Source: Arenimonas fontis (GTDB taxonomy: Bacteria; Pseudomonadota; Gammaproteobacteria; Xanthomonadales; Xanthomonadaceae). Taken from it: a DNA stretch of 64,000 nucleotides. The stretch lies in contig NZ_VUOD01000002.1 in the NCBI RefSeq assembly GCF_008386465.1, positions 248,001 to 312,000 on the forward strand, read 5' to 3'. Position 1 is the first letter of the stretch. Each line of letters begins with the position of its first letter. Positions 28,415 through 35,224 of the stretch are shown piece after piece. The notes beneath the pieces are model-generated. The model did no database searches. It was not told where the DNA came from and saw only the letters and a list, made by a program, of their open reading frames with translations. The position numbers and the translations under genes were made by a program.

Positions 28415-29625
28415 GCGGCGGCCGCGCCAGCCTGGGCCAGTACCTGGTCATCACCGGCAATTACTGGGCCTTCACCCTCACCGACGGCGCTTTGCGCATG
28501 CTGGTGGTGCTGCATTTCCACCAGCTGGGCTACAGCCCGCTGCAGGTGGCCATGCTGTTCCTGTTCTACGAAGTGTTCGGCGTGGTCACCAACCTGGTCG
28601 GTGGCTGGCTGGGCGCGCGCCTGGGCCTGAACCGGACCATGAACCTGGGCCTGCTGCTGCAGGTCGGCGCCCTGGCCATGCTGGCCGTGCCGGCGGCGAT
28701 GCTGACCGTGCCCTGGGTAATGGCGGCCCAGGCCCTGAGCGGCATTGCCAAGGACCTGAACAAGATGAGCGCCAAGGCCGGCGTCAAGCTGCTGCTGCCG
28801 CCGGGCGAGCAGGGCCGGCTGTATCGCTGGGTGGCGGCGCTGACCGGCTCCAAGAACGCGCTCAAAGGCATCGGCTTTTTCCTGGGCGGCCTGCTGCTTT
28901 CCCTGCTCGGTTTCGACGGGGCCGTGCTGGCGATGGCCGCGGCCCTGGGCCTGGTCTGGCTGGCCAGCCTGGGCCTGCTGCGACGCGACCTCGGCCGCTC
29001 CAGCGCGAAGCCGAAGTTCACCGAACTGCTGAGCAAGAGCCCGGCCATCAATCGGCTGTCGGCGGCACGGCTGTTCCTGTTCGCCGCCCGCGACGTCTGG
29101 TTCGTGGTGGCCCTGCCGGTCTATTTTTCGGCCAGCCTGGGCTGGAGCCATGCCGAGGTGGGCAGCGTCCTGGCCCTGTGGATCATCGGTTACGGCGCCG
29201 TGCAGGCAATGGCGCCGACGTTTACCGGCCGGGGCCGGCAACCGCCCGGCGCCGGTGCCGCCTTCGGCTGGGCCCTGGGCCTGGCCACCCTGACCGCCGG
29301 CCTGGCCTGGGCACTGTCGGCCGCCTGGCCGCCGGAAGCCGTGCTGATCGGTGGCCTGCTGGCCTTCGGCGCGGCATTCGCGGTCAATTCCGCCCTGCAC
29401 AGCTACCTGATCGTCAGCCACGCCAGGGAGGACGGGGTTTCCCTGGATGTCGGCTTCTACTACATGGCCAACGCGGGCGGCCGCCTGCTGGGCACGGTGC
29501 TGTCGGGCTGGGTGTTCCAGGTCGCCGGCCTGGCCGCCTGCCTGTGGATCTCGGCAGGCTTGCTGGCCGTTTCGGCCCTCGTGGCCCTGAGCCTGCCGGG
29601 ATCCGCGGCCCGTCCCGCGGGCTAA
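28411..29625 (+). CDS. arsJ: organoarsenical efflux MFS transporter ArsJ
   Basis: Major-facilitator permease of 404 residues with about 12 membrane helices. Highly characteristic ArsJ segments are visible: [40 protein letters not shown] and [20 protein letters not shown]. ArsJ exports 1-arseno-3-phosphoglycerate, which breaks down outside to arsenate, giving net arsenate efflux without reduction. A GTG start overlaps the gapdh stop (GTGA), so the two are translationally coupled. No arsC or arsB is present in the window. Confidence 0.93.
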   Translation: MSGGRASLGQYLVITGNYWAFTLTDGALRMLVVLHFHQLGYSPLQVAMLFLFYEVFGVVTNLVGGWLGARLGLNRTMNLGLLLQVGALAMLAVPAAMLTVPWVMAAQALSGIAKDLNKMSAKAGVKLLLPPGEQGRLYRWVAALTGSKNALKGIGFFLGGLLLSLLGFDGAVLAMAAALGLVWLASLGLLRRDLGRSSAKPKFTELLSKSPAINRLSAARLFLFAARDVWFVVALPVYFSASLGWSHAEVGSVLALWIIGYGAVQAMAPTFTGRGRQPPGAGAAFGWALGLATLTAGLAWALSAAWPPEAVLIGGLLAFGAAFAVNSALHSYLIVSHAREDGVSLDVGFYYMANAGGRLLGTVLSGWVFQVAGLAACLWISAGLLAVSALVALSLPGSAARPAG

Positions 29626-29691
29626 ACGAAACCTGAATGGCATGCCCGGGCCCGCGCATCCTTCGTCCCGGGGCGGGCCACTTTCCTGGGG

Positions 29692-30264
29692 ATGACAGAC
29701 GGGACGGACCGGTCCATGCTCGAAACCCTGGAATATTCGCCGCTGCCGATGAACACGCTCGCCTGGGCCAGCGACATCGAAGCCGCCCGCGCCGGCGATC
29801 GCCTGGCGCTGGAGCGGGTGCTGGCGCGCTCACGTCAGGATCTGCGCCGCTACGCCGAGTTCCATTGCGTGGTCAACGACATCGAGGACGCGGTGCAGGA
29901 ATCCCTGTTCACCGCTTCCCGGCACCTGATGGACCTGCGGCATGTCGAGTGTTTTGCCTCCTGGCTGTTCCGCATCGTCAAGCGCGAGTGCAACCGCATG
30001 AAGCGTGGCCTGCGCCGCCTGCGTCACGAGCCCATCACGGAGGACATCGCAGAGTGCCCGGCAAGCTCGAGGCCGGCGCTGGTCTGCGACCTGGCCATCG
30101 TGCTGGAGTCGCTGCCGCCGCATTACCGGGAAATCCTGCTGCTGCGCGACCTCGAGGGCCTGTCCCTGGCCGAACTCGGCGAGCGACTGGGCCTGAGCGA
30201 GCAGGCCACCAAGGCCCGCCTGCACCGGGCCCGGGCCCTGGCCCGCCAGCGGCTGCTGGCCTGA
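29692..30264 (+). CDS. ECF-type RNA polymerase sigma factor
   Basis: Extracytoplasmic-function sigma factor of up to 190 residues with only regions 2 and 4. Region 2 includes DIEDAVQESLFTASRHL and the -10 recognition helix around FASWLFRIVKRECNRMKR. Region 4 includes LPPHYREILLLRDLEGLSLAELG and the helix-turn-helix EQATKARLHRARALARQRL. It lies 46 bases before the EGKCG-repeat gene and 66 bases after arsJ. Its placement suggests it transcribes the copper-peptide cluster and perhaps itself. No anti-sigma gene is adjacent. The start is uncertain: ATGs at 29692, 29716 and 29749 are possible, and none has a strong ribosome site. Confidence 0.85.
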   Translation: MTDGTDRSMLETLEYSPLPMNTLAWASDIEAARAGDRLALERVLARSRQDLRRYAEFHCVVNDIEDAVQESLFTASRHLMDLRHVECFASWLFRIVKRECNRMKRGLRRLRHEPITEDIAECPASSRPALVCDLAIVLESLPPHYREILLLRDLEGLSLAELGERLGLSEQATKARLHRARALARQRLLA

Positions 30265-30310
30265 ACCATTCCGCGGGATGACCCGCAACCACCGGAGAAG
30301 GGAGCGAACC

Positions 30311-30712
30311 ATGTCCAAGAAGAACCTCAAGCCCGTTGTCCTGGCCGCCGGCGCCCTGATGCTGAGCGGCACGGTGCTGGCCGGCTCGGCCTTCGCCATG
30401 AGCCCGCTGGCCCAGGGCTACATGCTGTCCGCCAGCGATGCCAAGGCAGAGGAAGGCAAGTGCGGCGAAGGCAAGTGCGGCGCCGACAAGGCCGAGGAAG
30501 GCAAGTGTGGCGAAGGCAAATGCGGCGCCGACAAGGCCGGACACGAAGGCAAGTGTGGCGAAGGCAAGTGCGGCGCCGACAAGGCCGGGCACGAAGGCAA
30601 GTGCGGCGAAGGCAAGTGCGGCGCCGACAAGGCCGGGCACGAAGGCAAGTGTGGCGAAGGCAAGTGCGGCGCCGACAAGGCCGAGGAAGGCAAGTGCGGC
30701 GGGCTGGCCTGA
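30311..30712 (+). CDS. hvfA: HvfA-type precursor of a copper-binding modified peptide, EGKCG repeats
   Basis: Precursor peptide of 133 residues, a RiPP of the HvfA group. Residues 1-29 form a Sec signal peptide ending in SAFA. After a short linker, residues 47-133 are almost pure repeat: five units of 15-16 residues, each with two EGKCG motifs, and a final half unit, giving eleven EGKCG motifs and eleven Cys. In nontypeable Haemophilus influenzae the HvfB/HvfC enzyme converts Cys in EGKCG motifs to oxazolone/thioamide groups that bind copper. Here hvfB and hvfC follow directly. The peptide probably buffers copper in the periplasm or outside; that role is inferred. Confidence 0.92.
   Translation: MSKKNLKPVVLAAGALMLSGTVLAGSAFAMSPLAQGYMLSASDAKAEEGKCGEGKCGADKAEEGKCGEGKCGADKAGHEGKCGEGKCGADKAGHEGKCGEGKCGADKAGHEGKCGEGKCGADKAEEGKCGGLA
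30449..30709 (+). repeat. coding tandem repeat of 45-48 bases in hvfA
   Basis: Two 45-base units (30449-30493, 30494-30538), three 48-base units (30539-30586, 30587-30634, 30635-30682) and a partial unit (30683-30709) encode the EGKCG pairs. The units differ at few, mainly silent, positions (such as tgc/tgt and aag/aaa), which suggests recent expansion and possible copy-number variation between strains. Confidence 0.9.
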
Positions 30713-30719
30713 GCGGGCG

Positions 30720-31580
30720 ATGAGCCGAGGATCCGCCTTGCCGGCGACCTCCGCCGGCCTCGGGCTGCGGCGCGCCCTGCTGGGCGCGCTGCGGTCCGCG
30801 GCGCCGGGTGACTTCGACTTCCTCGAATGCGCACCGGAAAACTGGATCGGCGTCGGCGGCCGTTTCGGCGAGGCCCTGGACGAGCTGTCCAGGCGCCACC
30901 CGCTGGTCTGCCACGGCCTGTCGCTGTCCCTTGGTGGGGTGGAGCCTTTCGACCAGACCTTCCTGTTCAAGTTGCGCCGCTTCCTTGAGCGGCACCGGGT
31001 GCCGGTCTACAGCGAACACCTGTCCTACTGCAGCGACGACGGCCAGCTGTACGACCTGATGCCTATTCCCTTCACCGATGAAGCCGTCCGCCACGTCGCC
31101 GGCCGCATCCGCGAGGTGCAGGACATGCTGGGCCGGCGGATCGCGGTGGAAAACGTCAGTTACTACGCGGCGCCCTACCAGGCCATGGCCGAGATCGACT
31201 TCGTCAATGCCGTCCTGGCCGAGGCCGATTGCGAGCTGCTGCTGGACGTCAACAACGTCTACGTCAACGCCATCAACCATCGCTACGACCCGCTGGACTT
31301 CCTGGCCCGGCTTCCGGGCGAGCGCATCGCCTACTATCACGTCGCCGGCCATTACGATGAAGCCGACGACCTGAAGGTGGACACCCACGGCGCGGCGGTG
31401 AAGGCCGACGTCTGGCAGTTGCTGGACCTGGCCTGCGAACGGTTCGGGCCGCGTCCGGCACTGTTGGAACGCGACTTCAATTTCCCTCCCTACGCGGAGC
31501 TGGTGGCCGAGGTGGCGAAAATGCGCGAGGTGCTGGCCAGGCATGCGGCGCCGGCGGGGCAGCGGCATGTCGGCGCCTGA
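30720..31580 (+). CDS. hvfB: MNIO (DUF692) multinuclear iron peptide-modifying enzyme, HvfB
   Basis: Multinuclear non-heme iron-dependent oxidative enzyme (MNIO, formerly DUF692, MbnB family), 286 residues with a TIM-barrel fold. Likely iron ligands are visible: Glu in ECAPENWI, His in [12 protein letters not shown], His in YSEHLSYC, Glu-Asn in AVENVSYY, the DVNNVYVNA block, His in [10 protein letters not shown], and Glu in LLERDFNFP. Next to an EGKCG precursor and an HvfC gene, it should oxidise the precursor Cys to thioamide/oxazolone. It begins 7 bases after hvfA and overlaps hvfC by 14 bases. Confidence 0.93.
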   Translation: MSRGSALPATSAGLGLRRALLGALRSAAPGDFDFLECAPENWIGVGGRFGEALDELSRRHPLVCHGLSLSLGGVEPFDQTFLFKLRRFLERHRVPVYSEHLSYCSDDGQLYDLMPIPFTDEAVRHVAGRIREVQDMLGRRIAVENVSYYAAPYQAMAEIDFVNAVLAEADCELLLDVNNVYVNAINHRYDPLDFLARLPGERIAYYHVAGHYDEADDLKVDTHGAAVKADVWQLLDLACERFGPRPALLERDFNFPPYAELVAEVAKMREVLARHAAPAGQRHVGA

Positions 31581-32334
31581 GCGCCTGCGCGAGCAGGAGT
31601 TCCGACTGGCGGCCCACATCCGCGACCCGGCGGGGCAACCGCCGCCACCCGGCATCGATGAGCGGCGTCTTGCCATCTATCGCGATCTGTTCTTCAACAG
31701 CCTGCTGGGCCTGCTGTCGGGCAATTTCCCGGTGCTCAAGCGCCTGCTGGGCGACCCCGCCTGGCCGGACCTGGTGCGCGACTTCTACCGCGAGTTCCGC
31801 TGCGCCACGCCGCTGTTCCCGGAATTGCCGCGGGAGTTCATCCAGTACCTGCAGCAGCGCGACGGCGGCAGCCGCGGCGATCCGCCCTGGCTGCCCGAAC
31901 TGGCGCATTACGAATGGGTGGAACTGGCCCTGGATCTGGACGAATCCGATCCGTCCGCCGTGCCGCACGATCCAAGCGGCGATCTACTCGCCGGCGTGCC
32001 CGTGCTTTCGCCGGTAGCCTGGCCGCTGGCTTACGCCTGGCCGGTGCATCGGCTGTCGCCGGACTTCCTGCCGGCCGGGCCGCCGGCCCGCCCCAGTTTC
32101 CTTCTGGTGCTGCGCGACGCCGGCCTCAGGGTCCGCTTCCACGAGATCACCGCCCTTACCTTCCGGCTGCTGCAACGCCTGGACGAATGTCCGGATCTCG
32201 ATGGCGCCACCCAGCTGCGCGCTCTGGCCGCCGAGGCCGGTGCGGCCGATACGGACGCTTTCGTGCGCGATGGCCTGGATATCCTCGAACGACTGCGGGA
32301 CCAGGGCGCGATCCTGGGCACCCGCCCCGACTGA
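31567..32334 (+). CDS. hvfC: DUF2063 partner protein of the MNIO enzyme, HvfC
   Basis: Protein of 255 residues of the DUF2063 family. The N-terminal helical domain contains [30 protein letters not shown] and FIQYL, followed by [15 protein letters not shown]-terminal domain has a strand-rich segment and LRDQGAIL. In characterised MNIO systems this protein forms a complex with HvfB (as MbnC does with MbnB) and recognises the precursor. The 14-base overlap with hvfB supports one-to-one production. Confidence 0.9.
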   Translation: MSAPERLREQEFRLAAHIRDPAGQPPPPGIDERRLAIYRDLFFNSLLGLLSGNFPVLKRLLGDPAWPDLVRDFYREFRCATPLFPELPREFIQYLQQRDGGSRGDPPWLPELAHYEWVELALDLDESDPSAVPHDPSGDLLAGVPVLSPVAWPLAYAWPVHRLSPDFLPAGPPARPSFLLVLRDAGLRVRFHEITALTFRLLQRLDECPDLDGATQLRALAAEAGAADTDAFVRDGLDILERLRDQGAILGTRPD

Positions 32335-32349
32335 CGCGGAGGACGAACG

Positions 32350-33003
32350 ATGCCGAACAACTGGGCAGATCGCTGGCTGGCGCTGAGCTCCCGCCTGGAC
32401 GGCGTGGGCAACTGGCTGGCGCCGCTGGGCCTGCGCCTGATCCTGGCCTGGGAGTTCTGGGAAGCCGGGCGCGAGAAGCTGCGCGGCGAGAACTGGTTCG
32501 GCCAGATCCAGGACAAGTTCCCGTTCCCGTTCGACCAGGTGCCGCCCGGCCTGAGCTGGAGCCTGGCCACCTGGACCGAGCTGGTCGCCGCCGTGGCGCT
32601 GTTGCTGGGTCTGGGCACGCGCCTGGCCGCCTTCGCCCTGTTGGTGCTGACCGCCGTGGCCACTGCGTCGGTGCACTGGCCGGCCGACTGGTCCAGCCTG
32701 GCCGAGCTCTGGCAGGGCTATGCCATCACCGACCGCGGCCATGGCAACTTCAAGTTGCCGCTGCTGTTCGCGCTGATGCTGCTGCCGCTGCTGTTCAAGG
32801 GACCCGGGCGACTGAGCCTGGATGCGCTGCTGGCGCGCCACGCCGGTCTCGAGGTGCGAGCGCCGGTGTGCGACCTTTCCGCCTGGGCCCTGGGCCTGGC
32901 CGTGACCGGCCTGCCCCTGGCCCTGCTGATGCCTGCCTTCGGTCTGTCCCTGCTGGGCCTGGCACTGCTGCTTGGACTGCTGGATCGCCTGCTGTTGCGT
33001 TAG
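32350..33003 (+). CDS. DoxX-family membrane protein of the HvfA cluster
   Basis: Inner-membrane protein of 217 residues of the DoxX family, the type often found with MNIO/HvfA clusters (called HvfX by some annotators). The N-terminal [17 protein letters not shown] is the DoxX signature. Hydrophobic segments lie near residues 25-45, 75-95, 130-150 and 175-215. A large periplasmic loop holds [17 protein letters not shown]. It starts 15 bases after hvfC with GGAGG before the ATG, so it belongs to the operon. A role in copper handling or in redox during peptide maturation is possible but unproven. Confidence 0.85.
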   Translation: MPNNWADRWLALSSRLDGVGNWLAPLGLRLILAWEFWEAGREKLRGENWFGQIQDKFPFPFDQVPPGLSWSLATWTELVAAVALLLGLGTRLAAFALLVLTAVATASVHWPADWSSLAELWQGYAITDRGHGNFKLPLLFALMLLPLLFKGPGRLSLDALLARHAGLEVRAPVCDLSAWALGLAVTGLPLALLMPAFGLSLLGLALLLGLLDRLLLR

Positions 33004-33041
33004 CCGCTGCCGCGTCAGGCCGCTCTGATATCCTGCGCGGC

Positions 33042-33686
33042 ATGGAATCGCCAGCGCCGCCACGCATGGCCGACCGTTTCCGCGGCTTCCTGCCGGTGGT
33101 GGTGGATGTGGAAACGGGCGGCTTCGACTGCAATCGCCACGCCCTGCTGGAAATCGCCGCCGCACCGATCGAACTGGACGCGGCCGGCGACTTCGTGCCG
33201 GGTGAAGTCGTCAGCGCTCATGTGGAACCCTTCCCGGGTGCGGAAATCGATCCGCGCTCGCTGGAAATCACCGGCATCCGCCTCGACACCGCCCTGCGCG
33301 GCGCGCTGCCGGAACGCGCGGCCCTGGACCACATATTCGCGCCGGTGCGGGCGGCGGTACGCCGGCACGGATGCCAGCGCGCCATCCTGGTCGGACACAA
33401 CGCCCACTTCGACCTGGGCTTCCTGAACGCGGCGGTGGCGCGGGTGGGGCACAAGCGCAACCCCTTCCACCCCTTCAGCACCTTCGACACCGTCACCCTG
33501 GCCGGCATGGCCTACGGCCAGACGGTGCTCAGCCGGGCGGTGCAGGCCGCCGGCCTGGCCTGGGACGGCGGGCAGGCGCACTCGGCGGTATACGACGTGG
33601 AGCGCACCGCCGAGCTGTTCTGCGCCATTGTCAACCGCTGGCGACGCTGCGCCGGACAGGATCAGGGATCCAGGTTCCAGGTATAG
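33042..33686 (+). CDS. rnt: ribonuclease T
   Basis: DEDDh 3'-5' exonuclease of 214 residues that trims tRNA and other stable RNA 3' ends. Exo I motif [11 protein letters not shown], Exo [13 protein letters not shown] and Exo [17 protein letters not shown] supply the metal-binding D-E-D-D and the His. The [16 protein letters not shown] segment is RNase T-like. The start could also be the ATG at 33066. The 3' end overlaps the convergent DUF1036 gene by 25 bases. It follows the DoxX gene by 38 bases but is a housekeeping gene and need not be in the same operon. Confidence 0.93.
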   Translation: MESPAPPRMADRFRGFLPVVVDVETGGFDCNRHALLEIAAAPIELDAAGDFVPGEVVSAHVEPFPGAEIDPRSLEITGIRLDTALRGALPERAALDHIFAPVRAAVRRHGCQRAILVGHNAHFDLGFLNAAVARVGHKRNPFHPFSTFDTVTLAGMAYGQTVLSRAVQAAGLAWDGGQAHSAVYDVERTAELFCAIVNRWRRCAGQDQGSRFQV

Positions 33687-34096
33687 GTGCCCGGTTCCTT
33701 GGCGGTCATCGGCACGAAGCCCTTCACGTCCTGGTCGGCTTCACAGTAATCGCTGCCGGTGGAATAGAACTCGTAGGGCCCGGGGTACTCGACGCACAGG
33801 TCGTGGCTGCCGCCCCAGTAGCGATCGGTGCCGTCCACGTCGGCATAGGCATAGAAGTTGGCGTTGTCGGTCTTGGCCAGGTTCTTGCACTCACCGGGCT
33901 CGACCCGGAACCAGCCTTCGTTCAGGAAGCGGTTCTCGCCCGGCGGTACGTAACTGAGCGCGACCAGCGCATCGTCGGCGCTGCGGTTGCAGACCCGGAT
34001 GGTCAGCAGCCCCTCCTTGGCCTGCACCGGCACGGAAAACGATGCACCCAGCAGGCCGAGCCCCACGGCCCAGCCGACGACAACGAATCGGTTCAT
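33662..34096 (-). CDS. exported DUF1036 family protein
   Basis: Exported protein of 144 residues. A signal peptide (about 1-26, ending VQA) precedes a DUF1036 domain with [33 protein letters not shown] and a Cys-containing [15 protein letters not shown] segment. The four Cys of the mature part are likely disulfide-bonded in the periplasm. Function is unknown. The start at 34096 is taken because the longer frame upstream lacks a signal sequence. Confidence 0.8.
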   Translation of the reverse strand: MNRFVVVGWAVGLGLLGASFSVPVQAKEGLLTIRVCNRSADDALVALSYVPPGENRFLNEGWFRVEPGECKNLAKTDNANFYAYADVDGTDRYWGGSHDLCVEYPGPYEFYSTGSDYCEADQDVKGFVPMTAKEPGTYTWNLDP

Positions 34097-34181
34097 GTTG
34101 GAGTCCCCTGTAGACGCCGCCAAGCGGCCCGGCCAGCCTAGCGCGGGCCGGGAAGCCGGGCAATCTCGGCCCGGACGCGGC

Positions 34182-34478
34182 TCAATCCGGGCTTCGCGAC
34201 GGTCGTCGCAGTCGGGCTGCGCGGGCACGCAGGCCCCGCCACAGGCCGTACAGGCTGATGACGATCCAGGCCAGCTGCATCAGGGTGGCGGATATGACTT
34301 CGCGCACCGGCCGGGGCGAGGCCAGGATGGACACCAGGATGAAAACGGCGCCAAACAGGTTGGCCAGCTGATAGCCCAGGGAATCACCGGCCAGCCGACC
34401 GGCCTGCAGCAGGAAAAACGCCAGCAGGACGAAGGCCACGCCCGCCAGGCCGACGAAGTCGTACCAGTACAGGCTCAT
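34182..34478 (-). CDS. small membrane protein, CBU_0592-like
   Basis: A 98-residue membrane protein with two to three hydrophobic helices (YWYDFVGLAGVAFVLLAFFL, NLFGAVFILVSILA and LAWIVISLYGLW) and a basic C terminus, resembling the CBU_0592 family. Function is unknown. GGGAGG precedes the ATG. It overlaps rlmB by 4 bases and is the third gene of rnr-rlmB-this gene on the minus strand. Confidence 0.75.
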   Translation of the reverse strand: MSLYWYDFVGLAGVAFVLLAFFLLQAGRLAGDSLGYQLANLFGAVFILVSILASPRPVREVISATLMQLAWIVISLYGLWRGLRARAARLRRPSRSPD

Positions 34479-35224
34479 ACCGCCTCCCGCTGTCGTACGG
34501 CCTCGAACAGGGCCACGCCGGTGGCGACCGAGACGTTCAGGCTTTCCATCTCCCCTGGCATGGGAATACGCACCAGGCCGTCGCAGGTCTCGCGGGTAAG
34601 TCGGCGCAGGCCCTCGCCTTCGCCGCCCAGCACCAGGGCGACATTGCCGCGCAGGTCGGTGCCGTGCAGGCCGGCCGCCGCCCCGCCGTCCAGACCGTAG
34701 ATCCACACGCCCTGCTCCTTCAGGCCGCGCAGGCAACGGGCCAGGTTGGTGACGCTGACCACCGGGATGCGGTCGGCGGCGCCGGCAGAAACCTTGCGCA
34801 CAGTGGCATTGATCGGTGCCGCCTTGTCCTTGGGAATGACCACGGCGGTGACACCGGCGGCCGCAGCGGTGCGCAGGCAGGCGCCGAGATTGTGCGGGTC
34901 CTGCACGCCGTCCAGCACCAGCACCAGGGCCTTGCCTTCGGCCGCCTCGACCAGGCCGGCCAGGTCCTTCTCGTCATGGGTGCGCGGCGCCTCGTAGCGG
35001 GCGATGGCGCCCTGGTGACGCAGGCCGCCGGCGATGCCCTCCAGCGACTGCAGCGGCACGCGGCGGACCGGCACCTCCCGGCGACGCGCGGTTTCCTCGA
35101 TCCCGGCCAGGCGCGGATTCTTGGCGCCCGCCTCCAGCAGCACCTCGCGGACGTGTTCGACGTCGTGCTCCAGGGCCGAGGCCACCGCATTGATGCCGAC
35201 CACCCAGTTGTCGCGCCTGCTCAT
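34475..35224 (-). CDS. rlmB: 23S rRNA (guanosine-2'-O-)-methyltransferase RlmB
   Basis: SPOUT-class methyltransferase that modifies G2251 of 23S rRNA (E. coli numbering). The 249-residue product has an N-terminal substrate-binding domain (1-75) and a trefoil-knot domain with LDGVQDPHNLGACLRTAAA, LVLGGEGEGLRRLT and IPMPGEMESLNVSVATGVALFE. It overlaps rnr upstream (ATGA) and the small membrane protein downstream by 4 bases each. rnr-rlmB is a conserved gammaproteobacterial pair. Confidence 0.95.
   Translation of the reverse strand: MSRRDNWVVGINAVASALEHDVEHVREVLLEAGAKNPRLAGIEETARRREVPVRRVPLQSLEGIAGGLRHQGAIARYEAPRTHDEKDLAGLVEAAEGKALVLVLDGVQDPHNLGACLRTAAAAGVTAVVIPKDKAAPINATVRKVSAGAADRIPVVSVTNLARCLRGLKEQGVWIYGLDGGAAAGLHGTDLRGNVALVLGGEGEGLRRLTRETCDGLVRIPMPGEMESLNVSVATGVALFEAVRQREAV

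Noticed and set aside
29649-29679. Terminator between arsJ and the sigma factor gene
   Set aside because: A 7-base stem GGCCCGC/GCGGGCC exists, but the 17-base loop and weak T-run make it unconvincing.
30449-30709. CRISPR-like or minisatellite array
   Set aside because: Units of 45-48 bases are contiguous with no unique spacers and stay in frame with the EGKCG protein repeat.
30418-30834. Pro/Ser/Leu/His-rich repeat protein on the minus strand, opposite hvfA
   Set aside because: It is the antisense reading of the EGKCG coding repeat. The sense frame has a signal peptide and matches a known precursor type.
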